Source: Trifolium pratense
Lineage: Eukaryota; Streptophyta; Magnoliopsida; Fabales; Fabaceae
DNA length: 64,000 nucleotides
Direction of reading: 5' to 3'
NCBI RefSeq assembly: GCF_020283565.1
Contig: NC_060064.1
Span: forward strand, 26,432,337 to 26,496,336
The position numbers were made by a program, and so were the translations under genes. Of the stretch, positions 19,605 to 31,036 are shown piece after piece. The notes below the pieces were generated by a model that saw only the letters and a list, made by a program, of their open reading frames with translations, did not search any database and had not been told where the DNA came from. Within the stretch, counting starts at the first letter, position 1, and every line of letters begins with the position of its first letter.

Positions 19605-22600
19605 ATGGCGGAAGCAACGAAGTATAATCACACAAAAGTTCCTAAATTTGATGGCTATTACGAGCATTGGGCAATGCTAATGGAAAATCTCATACGATCG
19701 AAGGAACTTTGGAGCCTAATTGAACCAGGCATCACGGTGGCGCCACCTGATGCAACAGCGGAGCAATTGCAAGCAATTGAAGCACTCAAATTGAAAGACT
19801 TGAAGGTAAAGAACTACCTCTTTCAATCTATTGATCGTTCCATTATGGAAACGATTCTTGTTCGAACCACATCCAAAGATATTTGGGATGCTATGAAACG
19901 CAAGTATCAAGGTTCTACGAAGGTGAAACGAGCTCATCTTCAAGCATTGAAGCGTGAATTTGAGGTTCTTGAAATGAAGGATAATTAATCAGTGGAACAG
20001 TATTTCTCAAGAACTCTTGCAATTGCAAATCGCATGAGTGCACAAGGTCAAACTCTGCAAGAAGTTGAAGTTGTTGAAAAGATCTTGCGATCTATGTCTT
20101 CAAAATTCAATTATGTGGTTTGCTCCATAGAAGAATCCAATGATGTTACAGCTATGTCCATTGATAGCTTGCAGAGTAGTTTGATTGTGCAAGAACAAAG
20201 AATGAAGAGACAGATTGAACTTCCAGATGAACAGGCTTTGAAGGTCTCAAATCCTGAGAAAGGTTATGGTAGAGGGAGAGGAAGAAACAATGGTGGTAGA
20301 GGTCGTGGCAGAGAAAGGCAAAACAAAGAGTTTGTTGAATGCTTCAAATGCCACAAGCTTGGACATTATCAGAGTGAATGCCCTGAGTATGAAGGTAATG
20401 TTCATTATGCTGAATATAATGGTGAAGAAGAAATGCTGCTTATGTCTAGAACTAGTCAAGAATCAAAGGTTAATGCAATTGAACCTTGGTATCTTGACTC
20501 TGGCTGTAGTAATCACATGATAGGTCATCAAGATTGGTTTATTGATTTTGATGATAGCTATAGAGATTCAGTCAAACTTGGAGATGATTCAAGAATGGCT
20601 GTGATGGGAAAAGGTAGTGTTAGATTGAAGATTAATGATCTGGTCCATGTGATTACCAATGTATACTTTGTTCCTGGTTTAAAAACCAATCTTATTAGCA
20701 TAGGACAATTGCAGCAGAAAAGAGTCACAGTTATCTTCAAAGATGATATTTGCAAGATTTATCATGAAGAAAAGGGCTTGTTGTTCTCTAATGCTATGTC
20801 TAGCAATAGAATGTATGTGATTTCTGCAACTGTTATCAACTCTAGATGCTTGTTGTCTGCAAAACAAGAGTCAACTGTGCTGTGGCATGGAAGATATGGT
20901 CACCTACATTTCAAGGGATTGAATACTCTATCTAAGAAGCAAATGGTTAGGGGACTACCAGAGCTTGAAGAAATAGAAGATAATTGTGTTGATTGCTTGG
21001 CTGGTAAGCAATCCAGAGACTCTATCCCAAAACAAGCTAATTGGAGAGCCTCTGCAAAGCTTGAACTGGTTCATTCAGATATCTGTGGCCCTATTACTCC
21101 TCAGTCAAATGGAGGAAGCAGGTACTTCATGACATTCACAGATGATTTCAGTAGAAAGACCTGGATTTATGTGTTAAAAGAAAAGTCTCTTGCATTTGAA
21201 TGTTTTCAATCTTTTAAGGCCCTTGTTGAGAAAGAAGCTAAGTGTGCTATACAATGTCTTAGGACAGATAGAGGTGGTGAATACACCTCTAAAGCCTTTA
21301 GTGACTTTTGTAGTAAGGAAGGGATTAAGAGACAATTAACTGCAGCTTATACTCCTCAGCAGAATGGAGTTTCTGAGAGGAAAAATAGAACATTATTGAA
21401 CATTGTAAGAAGTATGATTCATGCAAAGAATGTGCCTAAAAGATTCTGGCCTGAGGCAGTGAAATGGGCAACATATGTGATGAATAGGAGTCCTACACTC
21501 AGTGTGAAAGATATGACACCAGAGGAAGCATGGAGTGGGAGGAAACCATCTGTGAATCACTTTAAAGTCTTTGGATGTGTGGCTCATGTTCATATTCATG
21601 ACAGTCAAAGAAAGAAGTTGGATGACAAGAGCAAAAAGTGTGTTTTGCTTGGTGTTAGTGAAGAATCTAAAGCATACAAGCTTTATGACCCTATTGAAAA
21701 TAAGATCATAATCAGTAGAGATGTAATCTTTGAAGAATCAAAGAGCTGGAATTGGAGCAAGCCAAAGAAGGCAGCTAAAACTGGTAATGAATGGGAAGAG
21801 ATTGATTCAGCAGATGGAAGTAATGATGAGGAACCAGCTTGTACTGATGAACAGGCTACAGCTGTCAACAATGAAAATGTCAACAATGAAAATGTGGTTA
21901 ATGAGACATCTAGTGATAGTGAAGCTGAGAGAAGTTCACCACTTGGTCCAAGAATAAGAAAACCATCTGTAAGATTGAATGATTATGTAACTGGTCAAGC
22001 TGCAGAAGTTGATGAAGATGAGTTGGAACTGCACAATCTTGCAGTGATCAACACTAACAATGATCCAATTTCATACAGTGAAGTAGTGAAACATGAAGTT
22101 TGGAGACAAGCAATGGATGTTGAGATGGAGTCGATCAAGAGTAATGACACTTGGGAGCTCACTACTCTACCAGCTGGTTGTAACTCCATTGGTGTGAAAT
22201 GGATATATAAAACAAAGTTTAATGAAAAGGGAGAAGTAGATAAGTACAAGGCAAGATTAGTAGCTAAAGGCTACACACAGAAGCATGGCATAGACTATCA
22301 TGAAGTTTTTGCACCAGTGGCAAGATGGGACACTATCAGATCCATTCTAGCAGTTGCAGCTAATAATGGATGGAAGATATTCCAACTGGATGTTAAATCT
22401 GCTTTCTTACATGGTGAATTGACAGAAAATATCTATGTAAGTCAGCCATTAGGGTATATCAGCAAAGATAAGTCCATGGTGTATAGATTGAAGAAGGCCT
22501 TGTATGGACTAAAGCAAGCTCCAAGGGCTTGGTATAGTAAAATTGAATCTTACTTCAGTGCAGAGAAGTTTGAAAAATGTCCATATAAGCATACCCTATT

Positions 22601-23609
22601 TGTCAAGTATGGTATGAAGAATGAAATCTTGTTGGTGAGTTTGTATGTAGATGATTTGATCTACACTGGAAACAATCAAGGAATGATGGATGAATTTAAG
22701 TCATCTATGAAGAAGAAGTTTGCTATGACTGATTTAGGAAAGATGAGATTCTTCCTTGGTGTGGAAGTTATTCAAAATAGCAATTGAATCTTCATTACTC
22801 AGCAGAAGTATGCAGCAGAAGTTTTGTCAAGGTTTGGCATGGAGCACTGTAATCAAGTAAGCAGCCCTATAGTCCCTGGTTGCAAGCTGGTTAGAGATGA
22901 AACTGAGCAAGGAACAGATGTAACTGTCTATAAGCAAATGGTAGGGTGTCTAATGTATCTTCTTGCCACAAGGCCTGACTTGGCCTATTCAGTTTGTTTG
23001 GTGGCAAGATTCATGGAAAGGCCAACTGAGATGCATGTCATTGCTGTGAAGAGAATCATGAGATATCTGAAAGGTACTTTAGGGTTTGGAATTTTGTACA
23101 AGTCTAAATCCAATACAGGTTTGTGCTTGAAAGGGTGGTGTGACTCAGATTATGCTGGTGATTTGGATGATAGGAAAAGCACTACTGGTTTTGTGTTCAT
23201 GTTGGGAGGTGGTGCTATTTCTTGGTCTTCAAAAAAACAGCCTATTGTGACTTTGTCAACCACTGAAGCAGAATATGTGTCAGCTGCAGCTTGTGCTTGT
23301 CAAGGAATTTGGTTGAAGAATGTTCTGAATTACTTAAAGATGAAGCAGTCTGAATGCACTTTGATCTATTGTGACAACAGCTCCTCAATTAAACTTTCAA
23401 AGAATCCAATTATGCATGGTAGATCAAAGCACATTGATGTTAGGTTTCATTTCCTTAGAGATCTCACTAAGGATGGAACTATTGAGTTGGTTCACTGCAG
23501 AAGTGAAGAGCAGCTAGCAGACCTGCTCACTAAGCCCTTGAAGTTGGAGTCCTTTTGCAAGTTAAGGGAGGGCTTAGGCATGTGTGATGTTAATAGCTTA
23601 GTGTATTGA
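19605..23609 (+). pseudogene. Copia gag-pol with two in-frame stop codons
   Basis: The frame runs from the ATG at 19605 to the stop at 23607-23609, broken only by TAA at 19986-19988 (in gag) and TGA at 22785-22787 (in reverse transcriptase). Order: gag with VPKFDGYYEHWAMLMENLI; zinc knuckle CFKCHKLGHYQSEC; protease WYLDSGCSNHM; integrase with HSDICGPI, FTDDFSRKTW, RTDRGGEYT and QNGVSERKN; reverse transcriptase with FQLDVKSAFLHGEL and LYVDDLIYTG; RNase H with WCDSDYAGD, STTEAEYVS and CDNSSSI. This is the copia order (integrase before RT). There is no frameshift, so decay has only begun. As it stands the copy cannot make a full polyprotein without readthrough at both stops. Confidence 0.95.
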
Positions 23610-23671
23610 ACATTTGTTTTTGTTTTGCTGTGTTTGTTTAGTGTTTGTATATGTTCAATTAAGGGAGGGTA

Positions 23672-23895
23672 TGTTAGGAATGGTTAGCTTGTGCCTTAAG
23701 AAATGGCTGCAGCCTGAGCCAAGCCATGCCTGCTGGCCTGCAGATGGGCGCGCGCGTGCCAAGCCTGGCCTGCCTTGCCTTGCCTGCAGGCTTGCATAGC
23801 CAACTGGTTGGCTTGAGCTGCAAGCTAGTGTACTTTGCCTATAAAAGGCTTTATGATCAATGGAATAAACGAGCTGATTACCCCTAAAAACAACA
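23672..23895 (+). repeat. 3' LTR of young copia element
   Basis: 224 bp, identical to the 5' LTR except at two positions. Keeps an intact TATA box CTATAAAAG at 23839-23847. It can therefore still act as a promoter reading into the downstream captured PELOTA exons. Confidence 0.95.
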
Positions 23896-24135
23896 GTGGG
23901 AACCATGGGAAATAATGGATCTGCTAGTTTATGTAATATATCTTTAACCCTGCACCCATTTATAGTAGGGAAAAATGTGCAAAAGTGAAGTAATTAAGTA
24001 AATGTTTCATGTAGAATCACATTCATATTCATTAAGCAAAATGGAAGTCATGTTCTTCATCTGGTCGGCTTGTAATATGATTGTTGGTGTAAATAATGTC
24101 AATATGGTAAACAATATTCCATGTTTATTTTGCAG

Positions 24136-24629
24136 ATCCTGCTGCAAGTGCTGATCTAGCCGTGGTGTTAATGCAAGAAGGATTAGCCCATATCCTCCTT
24201 GTTGGTAGAAGGTACTATATTAGTAACATTCATTAAATAGGTTTCACTTATCATTTTTATATTAAGATTAAGATGACCATTCGATAGAGTAGTAGGATTG
24301 TTGGTGTCGGGTGTGTTTGATTTCTGTGTGGAACCACATACCATGTATATTAAATACTGGTTCTTCTTGTTGATGTATTTATTCATCATCTTATGACTGA
24401 CATAACAGTATGACTGTTACTCGTTCACGGATAGAAGCTTCAATTCCTCGCAAGCATGGGGCTGCAATTGCTGGTTATGAGAAAGTATGTTCTCTCTGTC
24501 TGCCTCTCTTTTAAAATAATAATAGTTACATACTGCTGTGAATGAATTCTATAACATGACTGTTCCAATTCTAAAGCATCGTCCTCCTTTTTGTAGGCTT
24601 TGAATAAGTTCTTTGAGAATGTTTTGCAG
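24136..24629 (+). pseudogene. PELOTA: Captured exons of PELOTA (Dom34), a ribosome-rescue factor
   Basis: Three exon pieces with intact splice sites, all on the plus strand. 24136-24211 encodes [20 protein letters not shown] and then LLVGR. 24409-24484 encodes SMTVTRSRIEASIPRKHG followed by AAIAGYEK. 24597-24629 encodes ALNKFFENVLQ. Introns start GT and end AG, and the phases agree between exons. The reading matches the middle domain of eukaryotic pelota, which with HBS1 releases stalled ribosomes. The N- and C-terminal thirds are missing. The piece lies between the copia element and the right CACTA array, so it was carried by the CACTA element. Confidence 0.88.
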
Positions 24630-24681
24630 GTAAATTCTTCCCGAGTACTGGTATTTCTCATGCTTAGCATTTATTCTCATT

Positions 24682-24684
<3 letters not shown>

Positions 24685-24719
<35 letters not shown>
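24685..24719. repeat. (TA)n microsatellite
   Basis: A pure TA run of about 35 bases between the last captured PELOTA exon and the right CACTA array. Confidence 0.9.
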
Positions 24720-24721
<2 letters not shown>

Positions 24722-24864
24722 GGAATTATGTCAATTTTTTTGTGCGTTATTAGCTACTAGTAATTTCTATGTTGTATAATTTCTGCGCCGAAAAAGTGTA
24801 GGCCATATAATTAATATGGCACAGGAAGCTACAAAACAATGAAAAAAAATAAAACTAACATACC

Positions 24865-25360
24865 ACTACTGATATTTATAATAAACAGACGTGAAAACTA
24901 CACATACCACTACGGGTAAAGGTAATGACCCGTATGGAATCCCCATTTCTTTAAAAAAAAAACTGGAAACCATACATACCACTATGGATATGCGTAAATA
25001 CCCGTAGTGGAATCCCCAATTCTTTAAAAAAAAAACTGGAAAACCATCCATACCACTACGGATATGTGTAAATACCCGTAGTGGAATCCCCATGATTTAT
25101 ATTAAAAAAATTTGAAACCATACATACCACTACTGGTATTCATTATAACCGACGTGAAAACCATATATACCACTACGGGTAATTGGAAAAACCGACGTGG
25201 AATCCCCATAATTTTAAATAAAAATTACAGAAGAAATTAGGATACCACGTCGGGTATTAAACGACCCGACGTGGAAAGTATAGACTTACAACGACGCCAG
25301 CGTTTACTACTGGCCACGGCCAGTAGTGGAAAGTCCCTTTGGCCAGTAGTGGAAACCCCT
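24865..25360. repeat. Right subterminal hairpin array of the CACTA element
   Basis: Seven to eight imperfect units of 60-80 bases. Each has ACCACTACKGRTA followed by CCCGTAGTGGAATCCCC or GACGTGGAATCCCC. Several are spaced by oligo-A and AAACTGGAAACCA. The last unit, next to the terminus, reads CAGTAGTGGAAAGTCCC. These are probable transposase binding sites. Confidence 0.85.
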
Positions 25361-25376
25361 TTTTGCACTAGTGTGA

Positions 25377-26249
25377 TTCTCATAATGTGGTTGAGTTGTG
25401 GGACTTCGAGTGGACCTATTAGCTAGTGACATGAGTTTAGTTGGACTAGTGAACAAGGTTTACTAGGTGTGAGCTGAACTAGAATTGTTGGAGACTAACA
25501 ATAGCTTGAAGTATGTTTCAGAGGAGTTGGAGAGGTCTTGCGTGTTACAAGGTAGAGATCATGGTGGGTATATTTTGGTGGAAACTCAGTTTGAGGTGGA
25601 GTCTTCCATTAGTGGTAGACAGTCAACATTAGCTCTTGGCTATCTAATCGGAGATAAGGAGGAGAGTGGCATTGTTGAACCAAAGGTGGATGACCATGGA
25701 GACCTTGTGGGTTATGTTTCAATTGTGGCTGAAGAAGTGCAAGACCATGAGAGGATCTTCAGGGAGACAATAGAAAGAAACGGTGATCATACTATGTAAT
25801 TTGATGTTGTAGCTTGTTGAACCGCCTAAAATTTCAAGGTTGGTTTGGAGCCAAGCAATACTTCGAGAGGACGGAAGGCATTTCGGGGAGTCGAAGGGTG
25901 GTGAAACTTGTTGGGCTATCTAAAATGTTGCTGATAGTGGGGAACAAGTGTTTCTACAGGGAGGTACGGACTTGATCACTCCGGAATCTGAAGAGGGTGC
26001 GGTGAATCTTGTGGGTGCTACCAAACATCCTATGGTAGTGGGATGCAAGATCTTCATGAGGGCGGAAGACATTCCGAGGGATGAAGGGGAGGTACAACTT
26101 GCGGGAAGCAGGGGGAGGATGGTACCTAGGTCAACGTTCAAGTAGGACTTGTACTTGACCGGTAATCTTGAATGGGAGAGTTCAAGGAGGATGGAGAGCA
26201 GCACGGTGGTTGATGGGATCACAATCAATTTAAAGGCAAGGTGGAGAAT
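25377..26249 (+). mobile_element. LTR fragment followed by the 3' internal part of a copia element
   Basis: 25377-25480 looks like the continuation of the LTR broken by the CACTA element. From there to 26249 several short frames are open (for example 25485-25799, about 104 residues, no recognised domain), with shifting frames and stops. The last bases, AAGGCAAGGTGGAGAA, are a polypurine tract next to an LTR. That makes this the decayed 3' internal part of an LTR element. No 5' LTR is seen. Confidence 0.5.
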
Positions 26250-26917
26250 TGTTGAAATATGCCATGAAATCTCAGTTACAAGAAGTTAGAAAAATCTTTG
26301 TTGAATCTTTTTGCATCTTTGCTATTTTGGAGATTTATTGGGAAAAATATATATTTTCTTGAAGTACACTCTGACTTGGATTTGTTTTATTTTAAAATAG
26401 ATTTGCTACTAGTTTTTTGGCATATATTTTTTTATAAATAGGGAGTGCTTTATTCATAGAAAAATAAGAGAGTAGAGATGTAGAGGCAAAGGATTAGGGT
26501 TTGCCACCACACACAGGCTAGAGTTTTAGAGAGGTAAATGAGTTTTCTCTTGGTACAACTTTAGGGTGGGTGAACTATATTTGTGGTACACATTGGGAAA
26601 CACTTATCAAATTGAGTCTATTGGTCACGGGAAGAGATTCGGGTTTTGGGTAGAATTAGGATTAATTCTTGTAACTCAATTGGGAATTTCTTTGTAAAGT
26701 TACTCTTTGATATAGTGGAATGGAGGGGCTGCTCTCTCCCCCAGACTAGGTCATTGTTGGACCGAACAGGGTAAACAAATTATTGTGTTCTTTCTTCTCC
26801 TTTATCTTTTTTATCGTTGTTATTATTATTGCTTATTTTGCTTGTTATTTGGTTGCCGTTCTATTGCTCCACACATCAAGTTCTTTTATTGGTATGATTT
26901 AAGATGAATTCACAACA
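26250..26917 (+). repeat. Copia-type 3' LTR (668 bp)
   Basis: Starts TGTTGAAATATGCC right after a polypurine tract and ends GAATTCACAACA. TATA-like TTTATAAATAGGG near 26430. Shares GGTCACGGG.AGAT.TTCGGG, TAGTGGAA.GGAG and CACACATCAA with the solo LTR at 54198-55747, so they are one family. Unlike that copy it has no GC-rich repeat array before the TATA box. Confidence 0.75.
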
Positions 26918-27106
26918 GATATCATCGCAATATATGCAAACACCTTTTTGGTTTTTATAAAATGCATGTTCTGAAATATTCCTATTTACTTACTGCTTGT
27001 AACTTCAAATTTTAATTTCCTTGTACTTTAAAAATAAGGTTATACAAATTAGCACATCTCAGTCTCTCATTATGATAACACTATTATGTTATTAGATGGT
27101 AGTTGT

Positions 27107-28473
27107 TGATATGGTTTTTTGTGTTTTTGTATTGCGGAATTTGGTGAGATATAAATTTAGGCAGAAAACTCTCCTCAAATATAGGGTTATATGAAGAATA
27201 CTAAAGTTCTTATTTTATTCATTATGCTTATGGCTCTATATATAGAGCTACATAAAAACAAATCATATATTTTTAAAACAAAACTAATCCTATAATAAAT
27301 TCTAAACAAATCTTAAATATTCTAAATAGAAATATAAATCATAAAACCTAATATTATCATATTTTAAATATAAATCTAAATAATATTTAAATCTAAGATC
27401 TTCCAAAAAAGATATTTAGGTATTATTCCCAACACTCCTCCTTGACTGAATATCTTTTTGTTGTATCCAATCTGAGATTTGCACTGAAATTTTATTGTAT
27501 TTTTTGTTTATCAAGCCTCTCCTCTTTGACCGAATATCTTTGTGTTGTATCCGACCTGAGATTTGAGTTGAAAAAACTTTTTTGAACACTCCTCCTCGAC
27601 TGAATATCTTTGTGTTGTATCCGGCATGAGATTCATGTTGATTTTTGTTGTTGTTGTTGTTCATCCACATTCTTTGTTGCTGTTTTTGTTTAACACTCCT
27701 CCCTGACTGAATATTTTTGTGTTGTATCCAGCCCGAGATTCATGTTGATTTTTGTTTTTGTTGTCTACATCTTCATATGAGACTTGAGCTTTTTTCATGT
27801 ATTTGTTATGGTTATACATGAAACTATCTCGCATATAACATATGAAAGATGCAGGTTATGGTTATGGTTTTTCTACAACTTCATATGAGACTTGAGCTTT
27901 TTTCATGTATTTGTTATGGTTATGGGTTATATAATACATGAAACCATCTCGCATATAACGTATGAAAGGTGTAGGTTATGGTTATGGTTTTTGGCTATGG
28001 ATTGTTTTTCTCTTCTTTTTCACATCTTCATAATAAAGATGCAATCAAGGTTATGGGTTGTTGATTTCATGGTTTCTTCTTTTTCTTCGTCTTCATCATC
28101 TTCTTCCATCTTCACAGATCTGAACCTTAGCGCTCTGATACCACTGATAAGGTTTTTTGTGTTTTTGTATTGCGGAATTTGGTGAGATATAAATTTAGGG
28201 AGAAAACTCTCCTCAAATATAGGGTTATATGAAGAATACTAAAGTTCTTATTTTTATTCATTATGCTTATGGCTCTATATATAGAGCTACATAAAAACAA
28301 ATCATATATTTTTAAAACAAAACTAATCCTATAATAAATTCTAAACAAATCTTAAATATTCTAAATAGAAATATAAATCATAAAACCTAATATTATCATA
28401 TTTTAAATATAAATCTAAATAATATTTAAATCTAAGATCTTCCAAAAAAGATATTTAGGCATTATTCCCATCA
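27107..28473 (-). mobile_element. Small non-autonomous LTR retrotransposon (TRIM/LARD-like, 1367 bp)
   Basis: LTRs at 27107-27434 and 28145-28473 (328 and 329 bp) are nearly identical. The target duplication GTTGT is perfect (27102-27106 and 28474-28478). On the minus strand the primer binding site TGGTATCAGAGCGC follows the LTR at 28145, giving the orientation. The 710-base internal region encodes nothing. The LTRs carry TCTATATATAGAGC, a palindromic TATA. It is copia-type by its binding site and depends on other elements for mobility. Confidence 0.92.
27434..27745 (-). repeat. Tandem copies of the polypurine-tract region
   Basis: Four to five diverged units of about 60-100 bases, each with CACTCCTCCYYGACTGAATATC (plus strand), TGTTGTATCC and GAGATT. 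On the minus strand each unit ends in GGAGGAGTG, the purine tract next to the 3' LTR. So the plus-strand primer site has been copied several times within the internal region. Confidence 0.7.
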
Positions 28474-28825
28474 GTTGTAACAAGATATCCTATAGTGTAA
28501 AACTCAATCATTTTAAATCAATCATGTAGGTCATATTTATCCATAGAAATATCTACATTGTTAATTCCCCAACAAAAATTGATAACAGATTTCATAATAT
28601 ATTAAATATGAATCTTCATTGTAGGTCTTTGAATTTTGTTGCATTCATTGGATTACGCCTTATAATCATTTATTAATTTATATATATTCCATTCAGAAAC
28701 AATGTTTAAAATGCTATTACAAGATCGGGGAAATATATGAAAGTATAAGACAAATTATAAGAGTGAAAATACTATGATGAGCAAAAAACTAGGAGGTAAT
28801 TAATAATTGAGAAATAAGACTTACT

Positions 28826-29104
28826 TTATTCTATCAGCGGTACTCCACAAACACCATCCTTGCACTCCACTGCTCCACGATTAGCCAATGGGAACATTTT
28901 ATAACAATCCTCATCAGTCTCACACTTTGTTTCGTAAGGTACTGTACATTAAGAATAAGGAAATTTTACAAAAATAAATGAAAGATTGTCTATGAAATAA
29001 ACAAAAAAAAATATGAGAATGAATTTACCTTGACCAACGACAACAACCATAAAAAGGGAAACAAAAAGGATCAAAGTATAAGCAAACTTAAGAATTAGAG
29101 CCAT
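28826..29104 (-). CDS. Nodule-specific cysteine-rich (NCR) peptide gene, 4-Cys type (63 aa)
   Basis: Two exons: 29029-29104 and 28826-28941, with a GT...AG intron of 87 bases after phase 1. Exon 1 encodes a signal peptide, MALILKFAYTLILFVSLFM and then VVVVGQ. Exon 2 encodes the mature peptide with spacing C-X5-C-X13-C-X4-C (CETDEDC, ECKDGVC). That is the 4-Cys NCR plan: a conserved hydrophobic leader, a short variable secreted peptide and acidic residues after the first Cys. In these legumes NCR peptides go through the secretory pathway to symbiosomes and drive bacteroid differentiation. A TATA box lies at 29151-29160. Splice sites and frame are intact. Nodule-specific expression is inferred from the family only. 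Confidence 0.88.
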
Positions 29105-29150
29105 TTTTTTTTTTCACCTTTGCATGTAATAAATGTAAACTGGTTTCATC

Positions 29151-29160
29151 ACTTTATATA
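29151..29160 (-). promoter_or_regulatory. TATA box of NCR gene 1
   Basis: TATATAAAGT on the minus strand, 47 bases before the start codon. The block between it and the ATG (GTTTACATTTATTACATGCAAAGGTG) recurs in the NCR fragment at 29684-29730 and in altered form before NCR gene 2, which supports a conserved promoter and leader. Confidence 0.7.
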
Positions 29161-29308
29161 GTAATTAGTAAAAACCGTTTGTTATGTTTATACATCAATT
29201 GAGTAGTTTTTTATGATTATTTTGTTGCTATAAATCATTTTTTAAAATTAGAATAATTATTAAATGTATTTAAAATACACTGATGAATAATATTTGTCCC
29301 TTTAGCTC

Positions 29309-29339
<31 letters not shown>

Positions 29340-29461
29340 CACAAAATAACTTTACTTGTAATTATAGAGTTCATTTTTGTTTTATCAACCTTTCGTTATT
29401 ATTTAATTTTATTATTTCTTGTCTATCCTTTCATTATGAAGAGAGGAAAACCAAAATTATT

Positions 29462-29730
29462 TTATATATTAGAGTTAGTGTAGACCCGCATATCTTGAAT
29501 GTCTCGTCTTGGAATTTTGTGGTTAAGTAAAATATGGTTAGAACGAGAGACCTCATATAATATTTTCACTAAAATTCTCTTGTTGAGTGACATATGGTTA
29601 GCACGTCCCACACGCTCATTATGATATTGCTCGGGTAGCCAACCCTCGAGTAACTTAAAAGTTAGAGCCATTTTTTTTTTCACCTTTGCATGTAATAAAT
29701 GTAAATTGGTTTGATCACTTTATATAGTAT
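29462..29730 (-). pseudogene. Truncated NCR gene: promoter and first codons only
   Basis: 29665-29730 repeats the TATA box, leader and start codon of NCR gene 1 almost exactly, then reads MALTFKL and departs. The following frame (to 29462) continues as about 60 residues from an unrelated repeat (LEGWLPEQYHNERV...), with no cysteines, so the peptide is lost. Upstream the promoter is cut at 29730 by the Sirevirus LTR. It is therefore a partial duplicate broken on both sides. Confidence 0.72.
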
Positions 29731-30697
29731 TGAAATATGGCACGCAGTGAACAGATGCTACGCAAGATGCTATATCAATTGTTGTAGTAATATAAACGCT
29801 GAATATAATAAAGCGATAAACAACAATAAAGTAAATAACACAAAACGTTTGTTAACCCAGTTCAGTGCAACATCACCTACTCTAGGGGATACCAATCCAG
29901 GAATGAATCCACTATAATAGTTCTAGTTCAAAGCCTTCGACCAACACCCGGTACTTGACTTATCGCTTATACACTACCCGTGTAATCCTACCTAGGAACC
30001 TCCTAGATATGAGACCCCGTCCCAATTCCTTCTAACAACACTCACAGTGCTGCTGTCAACTTAATAACGATCAAAGATGGAGACACTCTCCTAAGAAACT
30101 AGACTTCACTCTCGCTTAAAAGCTCTCAAGTAAAACACAATGCAAACTAACTCCGAACTTCAAAGCTTAGGAGTAGTCCACAATTAAAACCCAAGACACA
30201 GTCCTAAACTTGCATTGAAGTGACACGAGAAAGGCTTACAATTAACAACACACTCTAAACCCTAAAACTCACACTTTTAGTAAAACACGATTTAGATTAC
30301 ATGAGTAAAATAGGTTCGAGTCTTCACGTATTTATAGTCTTCAATTGTCTTGATGTGCAAGCTAGGTTTTCAGACACACAGTCTGTAAGAATTGCGGCCA
30401 GCGCTAGATTGTTTTAAAAATAAAACAATATTTGATTTAATACAAAAATATATCACGTTATATTTTTGTTTCAAATAAAACACATAAACCGCCTTTCAGA
30501 AACTTGGAGAATAAGGCACGGTTTGGCTTGGCTCATAAGCTTGATCATATAAACGAAACAAATCTTGCCTGCGATATGATATAAAAATTCCTGCGCAATA
30601 CAGACCAGACAATGCTGTACTCATATGCTACAACATCTTGTCCATCATCTTGCTAGAGTTGGCTTTTGTAAAATGTAGTCAATCACAAAACCCAACA
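29731..30697 (-). repeat. 3' LTR of the Sirevirus-type element (967 bp)
   Basis: Minus strand starts TGTTGGGTTTTGTGATTG directly after the polypurine tract and ends GCGTGCCATATTTCA. TATA box GACTATAAATACG near 30332-30344. Subfamily A, the same as the nested solo LTR at 10672-11717. Confidence 0.85.
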
Positions 30698-31036
30698 ATC
30701 TCTCCCTTTGGCAAATTTTGGCTAAAACAACCTTAGGTCAGTGCATAGATAGATACAATTTAAACTTTCCTTCGAGTCAACACAAGCACACAACTAGGAA
30801 AGAATGTAGAACATTTCTAAGCTATTTAAAGAGAAACATCAGATGATAGATAGCTAGCAAGTAACACATCTAGCCTCATAGATTACAGTCAGAGAGAAAT
30901 AAACTCTCACAAAGTGGATTCAAGATAGGAGAAATAAACTCCTTCATATTAAAGCAATGCCACACAGACTAGGAAAAATAAATTCCTATAATGGCACACA
31001 GTCAGACATGCACATCACATATAGTAGAAAAATAAA

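Larger units (their letters stand above)
19229..23895 (+). mobile_element. Ty1/copia element, young, nested in the CACTA element (4667 bp)
   Basis: Two 224-bp LTRs (19229-19452 and 23672-23895) differ at two positions. The target duplication GTGGG is perfect (19224-19228 and 23896-23900). The primer binding site ATTGGTATCAGG starts at 19453. The purine-rich stretch AAGGGAGGGTA lies before the 3' LTR. It encodes one gag-pol frame with two in-frame stops. Confidence 0.96.
17810..25373. mobile_element. CACTA (En/Spm) transposon without transposase, carrying host gene fragments
   Basis: Starts CACTAGTAGAAAAATG and ends TTTTTGCACTAGTG, giving inverted CACTA termini. A 3-bp target duplication TGA flanks it (17807-17809 and 25374-25376). 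Both ends hold arrays of short hairpin repeats (CCACTACTGG...CCAGTAGT), the usual subterminal binding-site arrays of this superfamily. Inside I find no TNP1/TNP2-type transposase. It holds a DUF7870-type gene fragment (18484-18855), PELOTA exons (24136-24629), and a copia element inserted later (19229-23895). Without the copia element it would be about 2.9 kb, a Pack-CACTA. Confidence 0.9.

Noticed and set aside
25485..25799. A 104-codon frame without known domain
   Set aside because: It lies in the decayed internal region of an LTR element, next to its polypurine tract; no sign of an independent gene.
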